A DNA stretch of 16,212 nt from assembly GCA_947627395.1 (NCBI GenBank), contig CANQVW010000021.1:1-16212 (forward strand), written 5' to 3'. Below the pieces are notes generated by a model. The model worked only from the letters and a program-made list of their open reading frames with translations, had not been told where the DNA came from and ran no database searches. A program made the translations under genes and the position numbers. Below are positions 6,807 to 14,000 of the stretch, in pieces; the first letter of the stretch is position 1; every line of letters begins with the position of its first letter. This DNA is from an uncultured Bacilli bacterium (GTDB lineage Bacteria; Bacillota_I; Bacilli_A; ML615J-28; CAG-698).

Positions 6807-6902
6807 GTATGAGTATGAAATAACAAAAATATCATTACTCTACTTTTTATTTGTGAAAATATTTATTAAAGTTGAGTTGTGATTCAAAAGAAAAGGAAAA
6901 TA

Positions 6903-7241
6903 ATGGATAAAAAAGAATTCTTATCAAAATACCATTCCCTTCAAGTTAAAATAGACAAGAAAAAATCATTAATAGAAGCATTAAAACACTCATCATTATT
7001 AAGTTCTATCATCTTAGAAGAAGAGAAACAATTAAAGAAGTTAATGGATGAATCTAAAGAAATAAAAATAGAAATAATGAAAGTTATTGAAAATTTAGAT
7101 GATCGTTTACAATCTTTACTTATTTATCGTTATTTGAATGGAATGACCTGGAATGAAATTGCAGATAAATTATTTATCTCCCTTCGCACTGTTCATAGAT
7201 GGCATGATATGGCATTGAGTTTACTTGAGATACAAAAATAA
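6903..7241 (+). CDS. Phage-type sigma-like HTH regulator (DUF1492/ArpU-like)
   Basis: The protein has 112 residues from the ATG at 6903, preceded by AAAGGAAAA. The in-frame GTG at 6879 is longer but lacks a ribosome binding site. Residues 1-65 are a charged, coiled-coil-like helical region. Residues 66-110 (LDDRLQSLLIYRYLNGMTWNEIADKL followed by SLRTVHRWHDMAL) form a sigma-70 region-4-like helix-turn-helix. This layout matches the short sigma-like regulators (DUF1492/ArpU) that precede the late genes of Gram-positive phages and activate them. Here it sits directly upstream of the tandem TGGCACACCA repeats and the promoter of the holin-RHS operon, so it is the obvious candidate activator. Function is inferred from family and position. 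Confidence 0.75.
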   Translation: MDKKEFLSKYHSLQVKIDKKKSLIEALKHSSLLSSIILEEEKQLKKLMDESKEIKIEIMKVIENLDDRLQSLLIYRYLNGMTWNEIADKLFISLRTVHRWHDMALSLLEIQK

Positions 7242-7245
7242 AAGT

Positions 7246-7265
7246 TGGCACACCATGGCACACCA
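7246..7265 (+). repeat. Two perfect tandem TGGCACACCA repeats
   Basis: TGGCACACCA occurs at 7246-7255 and again, without a gap, at 7256-7265. The repeats lie just upstream of the -35 box of the next promoter, where an activator would bind, and 4 bases after the sigma-like regulator gene. Confidence 0.65.
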
Positions 7266-7272
7266 AGACATA

Positions 7273-7302
7273 TTGTGTCACATATAGGTATTATGGTATG
7301 AT
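7273..7302 (+). promoter_or_regulatory. Promoter of the holin-RHS operon
   Basis: -35-like TTGTGT (7273-7278), 18-base spacer, -10 TATGAT (7297-7302). The weak -35 and the tandem repeats directly upstream fit an activated promoter. Everything from 7379 to the window end runs in this direction with no visible terminator. Confidence 0.5.
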
Positions 7303-7378
7303 GAAAACATGACGAAAGTCATAATTAAGGATTATCTTATGCATAAGTATTTTAGTTTCCAAAAAGGAGGTGAAGAAA

Positions 7379-7663
7379 ATGAGCAAGTTAACAGTCATTG
7401 TATCCATCATTGGACTATTAGGAACGCTATCTAGTATATTCTTTGCATATCTTGCATTTAAAAGAAGTGAAAGAATAGAGCAAAAAGCAGGAGGAAAAAC
7501 AGAAGGAGTGATGTTTTCAGATATTGGATATATCAAAGCATGTGTAGATAGAGTAGAAAAGAATCTAAACAATGTGGATGAAAGATATCGTAATATTCTA
7601 GAAAGATTAGCAAAAGTAGAAGAATCATTATTCAATGTAACAAAACGGGTAGATGGATTGTAA
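7379..7663 (+). CDS. XhlA-like membrane-anchored coiled-coil protein
   Basis: The start is the ATG at 7379, eight bases after AAGGAGG (7364-7370); the GTG at 7370 overlaps that ribosome binding site and is rejected. The 94 residues begin with one membrane segment (VIVSIIGLLGTLSSIFFAYLAF, about 5-26), then a charged region with DIGYIKACVDRVEKNLNNVD, and a C-terminal heptad-rich helix (ERLAKVEESLFNVTKRVDGL). This layout (anchor plus exposed coiled coil, next to a holin) is that of XhlA-type proteins in Gram-positive phage lysis cassettes, which assist the holin at the membrane. It is the first gene of the operon. It may equally be a small anchor or scaffold for the tail-like proteins encoded downstream. 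Confidence 0.7.
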   Translation: MSKLTVIVSIIGLLGTLSSIFFAYLAFKRSERIEQKAGGKTEGVMFSDIGYIKACVDRVEKNLNNVDERYRNILERLAKVEESLFNVTKRVDGL

Positions 7664-7692
7664 CAATGAATATTTATTCAATAAAATGTTAA

Positions 7693-7718
7693 TTCTAAAG
7701 TATTAGTATTCTTTAGAA
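7693..7718 (+). promoter_or_regulatory. Inverted repeat ahead of the holin gene
   Basis: TTCTAAAG (7693-7700) and CTTTAGAA (7711-7718) are perfectly complementary around a 10-base loop, directly before the AAGGAG of the holin gene. No T run follows. It could protect or process the mRNA and so set the level of holin relative to its partner. Confidence 0.3.
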
Positions 7719-7733
7719 GAAAGGAGAAGAAAA

Positions 7734-8027
7734 ATGGAATTTACAAGTGTACCTATTATTATAGTCTGTTGTTATATGATAGGTGAGATTTACAAAGTAG
7801 TATTCAAGAACAAGAAAGAATATTACAAGTTAATACCAATTCTTGTATCTATTACAGGAGGAGTAATAGGAATGGTTATTTACTACACAAATCCTGAAAT
7901 GATAATGGATGTGGAAAACATATGGGTAGCTCTAGAAATTGGGATAGTTAGTGGTGCTAGTAGTACTGGTGCGAATCAAATAATAAAACAAACATTTAAG
8001 AAAGAAGGGGATCAAACAAATGAATGA
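7734..8027 (+). CDS. Phage-type holin (Hol44/Phage_holin_5_2-like)
   Basis: The protein has 97 residues with three hydrophobic or amphipathic stretches: about 5-24 (SVPIIIVCCYMIGEIYKVVF), 33-52 (KLIPILVSITGGVIGMVIYY) and 63-82 (IWVALEIGIVSGASSTGANQ), and a charged tail (FKKEGDQTNE). Length, topology and the glycine/serine-rich third span match phage holins of the Hol44 group. Holins oligomerise in the cytoplasmic membrane and open large holes, releasing endolysin or, in TcdE-type systems, large toxins. AAGGAG precedes the ATG by 8 bases. The end overlaps the next gene by 8 bases, indicating translational coupling. No endolysin gene follows, which is unusual for a lysis cassette and argues for another cargo. 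Confidence 0.75.
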   Translation: MEFTSVPIIIVCCYMIGEIYKVVFKNKKEYYKLIPILVSITGGVIGMVIYYTNPEMIMDVENIWVALEIGIVSGASSTGANQIIKQTFKKEGDQTNE

Positions 8028-9075
8028 GTTTATTAATAGAAAGGGAGTCAGTCTAGATAGAAGAAGTTTTGAAGTTGAAAAAGTAGAAACTGATGAAGCA
8101 GGTGAGATAACTAGAATTATCGGAACATTAGTAAGAGCAGATAATTCGACTATAGCGGGAACAGAAATAGAAGCAAATGTCTTCAATAAAATTCTTCAAG
8201 AAGCAGAAATGACAGAACAAGAAATAGTAATGGCAGATAAAGTAACTTTAAAATTAAGTGATTCAGTTTCCGCAAACTTTACATTGCCTCAAACAGGTGC
8301 AAATGGTTCAAGTATTACTTGGAAAGTAACATCAGGAACAGGAATTAGTATTGTTGGAAGTACTGCAGTTGTTACAAAAGAATTTGAAAATCAATCAGTT
8401 AAACTAACTGCCACAATTACATATGGCACTGCAAGTGATACAAAGGTTTTCACAATTACAGCAGTCAAAAGATTGACAGATCAACAAAAAGTAGAAGCAG
8501 ATATTGCAAGTATTTCTTTATCAAGTCAAGTAACATCTAGTTTTACATTACCTCAAACAGGAGCAAATGGATCCAAGATTGTATGGTCAACACTTAAGAA
8601 ATCAACACCGATTACCATTTCTAAAAGTATAGCGGTTGTCACAAGTAGATCAAAAGATGAAAAAGTTGATTTACAAGCTGAATTTACATGTGGTACTTAT
8701 AAAACTTATAAAAACTATAGTGTTACTATTTTAGGAAGTACAGTTAAAATTACGCCTGATAGTTTAACTACCTCTTGGACACAAGAAAAAGGAACATTAA
8801 AATCAAATACCTTTGTAGTTAGTGCCTTAAAAGAAAAGAATATTTATGTTGAAGTAGAAGCAAATAGTAATTTAAGTGTTCAAGTTCTTAACAATAATAC
8901 TACAGATGTAAGTATTATTGTTAGTGAAACACAAGCATTAAATAACCAAATAGGAACAACAATGATCCTTGAGTTTAATGTAAAAGTATATACTACGGAA
9001 GAACCGGGCATTTTAATTAAAAAAATTCCAGGAACAATTAAATATACCTTTGCATCTACTGCATCGAGCAATTAA
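8020..9075 (+). CDS. Phage-appendage-like protein with two Ig-like domains
   Basis: This 351-residue protein has no signal peptide or membrane span. Residues 1-60 (FINRKGVSLDRRSFEVEKVE, then IAGTEIEAN) have the short N-terminal module seen in Gram-positive phage tail appendages, where a GT.l.A.n motif follows a beta segment. Residues about 68-149 and 156-236 are two bacterial Ig-like repeats of the atrophied (aBig) type: each has FTLPQTGANGS..I.W, a central I..S.AVVT and a closing FT.TAV-like strand. Residues 240-351 form a third, different beta-rich domain. It overlaps the holin gene by 8 bases. The likely role is a surface or particle-associated adhesin. Its N-terminus is paralogous to that of the next gene, so both may dock on the same partner. 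Confidence 0.65.
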   Translation: MNEFINRKGVSLDRRSFEVEKVETDEAGEITRIIGTLVRADNSTIAGTEIEANVFNKILQEAEMTEQEIVMADKVTLKLSDSVSANFTLPQTGANGSSITWKVTSGTGISIVGSTAVVTKEFENQSVKLTATITYGTASDTKVFTITAVKRLTDQQKVEADIASISLSSQVTSSFTLPQTGANGSKIVWSTLKKSTPITISKSIAVVTSRSKDEKVDLQAEFTCGTYKTYKNYSVTILGSTVKITPDSLTTSWTQEKGTLKSNTFVVSALKEKNIYVEVEANSNLSVQVLNNNTTDVSIIVSETQALNNQIGTTMILEFNVKVYTTEEPGILIKKIPGTIKYTFASTASSN

Positions 9076-9102
9076 TTACAAACATAAAGAAAGGAGAAAA
9101 AA

Positions 9103-9588
9103 ATGAGAGAATTTGTTAATAGACAAGCAAAAAATTTAAATAGGAAAAGTTTTGAAGTTGAAAAAATTGAAAAAGATAATAAAGGTGATATTATTAGAAT
9201 TATTGGAAAGTTTCTAAGAGATGATGATGCAACTATCGAAGGAACACCATTAGATGCAAAAAATTTATTGCTAGCTGTGAAAAAATATTTCTGTGAAAGC
9301 AGTTCTGTAACAATTGCAAAAGGTGAAACGGGAACAATTACTATTGATATTGCAAAAACAGTAACTGTAGATATTCAAAATGATTATGCCAACCTTTTTA
9401 CAGTTACTTCGTCGACAAGTGACGATACAGTAACATTAAAAGTTGAACCTTCCCCAACCATAACAATAGAAGGAGCAACAGAGTATGATTTTAGAGTAGT
9501 ACTGACATCACAAGAAACAGGAAGAGCACTTGGAGTAGTAACATGTACAGTTATCTTAGTTGCAACATCCACAAATCCAAGTGATTAA
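9103..9588 (+). CDS. Short paralogue of the preceding appendage-like protein
   Basis: This 161-residue protein starts after AAAGGAG. Residues 1-60 (FVNRQAKNLNRKSFEVEKIE, then IEGTPLDAKN) align throughout with residues 1-60 of the previous protein. The shared DNA word AGTTTTGAAGTTGAAAAA shows recent duplication of the module. GTPLDAKN is the classic phage appendage motif. Residues 65-161 form one beta-rich domain with alternating Thr/Val strands and no Cys pattern or catalytic motif. There is no signal peptide. It lies 27 bases after the upstream gene and 44 before the ligase gene. It probably acts as a minor appendage or adaptor on the same docking partner; binding target unknown. Confidence 0.6.
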   Translation: MREFVNRQAKNLNRKSFEVEKIEKDNKGDIIRIIGKFLRDDDATIEGTPLDAKNLLLAVKKYFCESSSVTIAKGETGTITIDIAKTVTVDIQNDYANLFTVTSSTSDDTVTLKVEPSPTITIEGATEYDFRVVLTSQETGRALGVVTCTVILVATSTNPSD

Positions 9589-9632
9589 GATTAAAAAAGA
9601 ATTAGAATTCTTAAGGAAAAGAGGAAAACAAA

Positions 9633-11027
9633 ATGAAATTATCACAATTGAAAAATAAATTAGAAAAAACATTAAAAGAAAAGAACCGTTTAAATATTAG
9701 ACCAATAAGAAAAGAATATCAAAATTATCAAAAGGTTCAATCCATTCATTTCAATGAACAATTCAGTTTAGACAAAATCAAAATCATTGGAATTACTGGA
9801 AGTACTGGTAAATCTACAACTGCATTTTTAGTACATGAATATTTAAAATCATTAGGATATAAATCTGTATTATATAGTAGTGCTATGGTAGATTCGCCAG
9901 CAAGCCATATTATGAAAAATGAAGCATTTGAAGTTGCAGTTTCAAGTGAAGAATCTTTACTAAGTATTATGGAAGAAGCTGAAAGCTATGGTGCAGAGTA
10001 TTTAGTACTAGAAGTAAATGAAAGTACATTAGAAAAAGGAATTTTACAAGATGTGCCATTCACTGTTAGAGCACTAACAAATATTAACCCATATCATAAC
10101 GAAGAACAATACACAAAAGAAGAATATGTTGCATTAAAGAAATCATTTTTTAAAAATATTGATGAAGATTGCAAATGCGTCATTGGCTTACAAGATAACT
10201 TTATAGAATTATTTGAAGAATTTCTTACGTTAAATACATGTGAAACATATACCTTTAGTAGTCAATATATCGCTAGAGTGAATGGTTTAGATTCAAGTAA
10301 AATGACATGTTTATTACAAGAATTATATCCATCTTTAGATGGTATGGATATGGTAGTAAGAGTAAAAGATAAGTCTTATTCATTTAATAGCAGTATCACT
10401 ATGCGATATAATGCATTAAACTTGATATGTGCCATGACAATTCTTGAAGCATTAGGTAAGTTTGATGCAACAAAATTTAATAAATGCATTAAAAATATTC
10501 AAATTCCGGGAAGAGTAGAAGTGTACAAAGCAAACGGAAGAGTGATTGTAGTAGATACACATTTACCAAGAATGTTAGAATTCTTGCAAGAGTTAAAATT
10601 AAAAGGTGATATCTATAATATTAAAGTAGTTATTGGCTCCATGGGAAGCGGATTTAAAGACTGGGATGAAAAGTTTAAAACACCACTCTTCTTATCCAAA
10701 CGAACAAAATCACGTCAGTATGCATGTGATTTATTAAAACAATATGTAGACTTTGTATATCTTACAGAAGATGATAATGCAAAAGAAAGTGCATTAGATA
10801 TTTGTCAAGAATTACAAGGATATTTAGAGGAAAAAGTTCCATCAATAATTGTAGTGGATAGAGAACAAGCCATCAGACAAGCCATTGAAGAATCTAAAGT
10901 TGGAGATGTCATTTTCATTTCTGGAAGAGGAAACAGAAGAATATTATGTAATACCTCTACAACAATGAAACTCATCAAAGATAGTGAAGTTGTGGAAGAA
11001 GTGGTAAGAGAGTTAGGATGGAGATAA
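9633..11027 (+). CDS. Divergent MurE-like Mur ligase
   Basis: This protein of about 464 residues belongs to the ATP-dependent Mur ligases, which join an amino acid to a carboxylate through an acyl phosphate. Visible motifs are P-loop GSTGKST (56-62), VLEVNES (125-130, in place of MurE EVSSH), LTNINPYHNEEQYTKEEY followed by ALKKSF (148-171, the region of the carbamylated Lys), YNALNLICA (258-266), PGRVEVY and VVDTHLP (291-311), and a C-terminal domain with TEDDNAKE (377-384) and GDVIFISGRGN (423-433). Two differences from MurE: the UDP-sugar-binding N-terminal domain is cut to about 45 residues, and the substrate motif DNPR is absent. It is therefore probably not a housekeeping MurE. Its stop lies one base before the RHS start, so the two are translationally coupled. 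Substrate unknown. Confidence 0.75.
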   Translation: MKLSQLKNKLEKTLKEKNRLNIRPIRKEYQNYQKVQSIHFNEQFSLDKIKIIGITGSTGKSTTAFLVHEYLKSLGYKSVLYSSAMVDSPASHIMKNEAFEVAVSSEESLLSIMEEAESYGAEYLVLEVNESTLEKGILQDVPFTVRALTNINPYHNEEQYTKEEYVALKKSFFKNIDEDCKCVIGLQDNFIELFEEFLTLNTCETYTFSSQYIARVNGLDSSKMTCLLQELYPSLDGMDMVVRVKDKSYSFNSSITMRYNALNLICAMTILEALGKFDATKFNKCIKNIQIPGRVEVYKANGRVIVVDTHLPRMLEFLQELKLKGDIYNIKVVIGSMGSGFKDWDEKFKTPLFLSKRTKSRQYACDLLKQYVDFVYLTEDDNAKESALDICQELQGYLEEKVPSIIVVDREQAIRQAIEESKVGDVIFISGRGNRRILCNTSTTMKLIKDSEVVEEVVRELGWR

Positions 11028-11028
11028 T

Positions 11029-14000
11029 ATGGATAATAGCAGAGTAAATCAAACAAACAAAAGTTTTGATTGTGGATTAGGAAAAGCACGTGTAAATTTA
11101 TTTAATGGTAGATTATTGTTTACTTATCCACTTTGTTCTATCGGTATGAATAATTTTCAGATTAAAACATCATTGATTTATAATTCTCATTACAAAACAA
11201 GTGATTTTAATGGAAGAAAAATTGGTCTTGGTAATGGATGGAAATTAGATATTGAACAACATTTATTTCCATATCAAACAATTTACAACATAGACGGTTT
11301 TGCAAGTGGAGATTATGTTTTGATTGACTCAAATTGGATGGTTCATAGATTTGTGAAATACAAAACAAATAATGAATATGGAGATCACTACTATGATGTA
11401 AGTGGAAGTGGCTTAAAATTATTAGTAAAGAAAAATGAAAATCCTAAGGTATATGATGATAAAAACAATATTTATTGTTTTGATGAAAATGGCCGCATGG
11501 TAAGTGCAATATCTAGTGTAAACACAAATGTTATCAAAGAAATTGTGTATAATAGCAATAATCAAATTATATCTATTTTTGATGAGAGAAAACCCTCTAG
11601 AAGAATCAACTTTTCATATAAAGGTAATTTACTTACAATAGTATCTACCACTAAAAATGAAATTAGTTTTATTTTAGATTATGATGAAGAACAAAAACTA
11701 CAAGTAATCAAAAAACAGAATAAAACAAGTGCAAAAAATGTTATGCAGTTTTCATACAATAGTAAAAACCAACTATTATATACAATTAATAGTGTCAATT
11801 TTTCAGCACTATGCTACTTTTATACAAAAGATACATTACCTAAAGTGTCAAGAATTGATAATGGTGCTGTTAGAAAATTTTTTAAAACAGAAAATAAAGC
11901 ACCAGAAGTTTATGTAGGTGAAGATGTATACTTTGGTGAAGGTAGTTTTGTAACAACTGCATGTGAAAAAATCAAAGAAGTATATTTTCAAATGCCTGAA
12001 AGTTATCGAAAGTCACAAATATCCTTTGAATATTACAATTCATATACGACTTGTATGAATGAGAAAGGAGTTTCTATACAATACTCTTTTAATAAAAAAG
12101 GAAGTGTGATTAGCACTTTAGAAAGAAAAAAAAGAAGTATACGTTATTGTACACTATCAAAACAAAAAGGTTGGCTATTATCTGGTGCTGGAACTGCAGA
12201 TATTTCATTAAATGAATTGCCAGCATATATTTTATCAGCAACAAACTCAAAAATAACTTATACTGTACCAACAGATTTACTAGAAATTTTCACACAGATT
12301 TTCAGGTGTGATACTGAAAAATATTCAGAACATTTCACAGTATCTTTTTGGATGAAATTTTATAAAAATAGTCAATCGAATAGACTTGCAACTTTGTATT
12401 ATGATTTTGGTGAAGAAGAAACAAAGAGTAGTCAAGCAATTCTAGAGGATACTTTAGTAGATAGTTGGCAATATGTAAGTATTCCTGTAGATTTAGGACA
12501 AAATCAATCAAAATTAAGTAATATTAGATTAGTATTTGAAGGTGTATCTTCTGATACAGAAATCTATCTAGCAGATATGAGAATTGAAAAAGGAAATGTT
12601 CAATCCATTATGATTGATGAATATCAACTAGATATGTCTAAAAGTATTTGTTACTATAGTGATGGAAAAGAAACAGTAGAGGCTATTTCACCAGACTTTT
12701 ATATGACTGAAGATGATATCTTAAAAACATATCAAAGTTTATTTTATAGTAGAAATGCTCCTGAATTGTTAGAATCTAATCAAGGATATTATGATTTCGT
12801 ATATTGTAATGGAACAAAAATGAAATCAGTAGCTTATGCAGGAATTAAAATGAAAGATGGTAAACTTCAAAATTTTGAAATAGATGAAAATAATATTCCA
12901 AATTATTATTTTAAATCTATTGATTTAATTGAATCAGGTTCTTGGACAAGTACAGAAATACAAATTAGATTTTATTATGATGATACAATAGGTAAATACT
13001 ATTATGAAACTAAACAGTCCTTTGGAGTTTTACAAGGTGATCCAAATAAACGCTTACCAGATGAAGAGGCATTTATCACATATAGTTGGGAAAACCAAGA
13101 TGGAACCTTTAGGGCAAGTAAAAGTACAAGTGGAGTTGTTACTAAAAACTTCTATGATGAATATGGTAATACGGAAAGAGTAATGGTATATAATGAAAAA
13201 GATCAAAGTGAAATCATCGAAACAATTTATGAATACTCTGAAAAAGAAGCAAGTAAAAGAGAAGTAGTATTATCAGTAAAAAAAGATGGTATTGTAACTA
13301 CTTACAATAACGATTCAATGTATAATATGGTAAATCAAGTTAACCAAGGAAATCAATTAGTCATCTATAAATATGATGATTATAAAGAAAAAATAAAACA
13401 TATTGAATTCGTTGATAGAAATAAAAGAGAAATAGTCAATGAAAATGATATTGTGTACTCTAATGAAGATACTGTAAAAATCATGAAAAGTAAAGATGGT
13501 GTTACTTATGGTTTTGGTCACAATATTTTCTCTGAATTAGAAAAGATTTATAGAAATAAAGAGCTCATTCTAGAGAAAAAAATCACAAGAAGTGTAATAG
13601 GAGATGTTGAGGAACAAACGATATATCAAACAAAAGATACTCCAATTAAAATGATTACAACTTATGATGAATATGGAAAAGTAAAATCAAGTGAATGTGA
13701 AGGAAATATTGTTCAGTTTTCTTATGAATCCAGCCTAGAATCTCCATCATTAAATAGAGTAAAAGAAATCAAGGATTCATACATGAATACAACATACAAA
13801 ATGACTTATGATGATGATAGTGATATAACAAGTGTAAAGATGGAAGATGATCAATTAGAATTAACAACTTACTCTGATAATTCCATGAAGTATAAAATAA
13901 AAACAGATGATGAAACAATTACATTTAAAACAACGAATGAAAATGTGTTAAGCTCAAAAGTTGCTAGTACAATGTATTATAAGAATGAAGAAACAGAACC

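Noticed and set aside
6879..6902. Upstream GTG start for the sigma-like gene.
   Set aside because: It has no ribosome binding site, whereas the ATG at 6903 has AAAGGAAAA at a suitable distance.
7246..7265. Start of a CRISPR array.
   Set aside because: Only two 10-bp units occur, with no spacers and no cas genes nearby.
7370..7378. GTG start for the XhlA-like gene.
   Set aside because: The GTG lies inside the AAGGAGG ribosome binding site; the ATG at 7379 is correctly spaced.
7310..7435. Possible 41-codon frame starting ATG ACG AAA.
   Set aside because: No ribosome binding site, it overlaps the XhlA-like gene in another frame, and its composition is unlike protein.
9633..11027. Housekeeping murE.
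   Set aside because: The N-terminal UDP-substrate domain is largely missing, the DNPR motif is absent, and the gene is embedded in a phage-like toxin operon.
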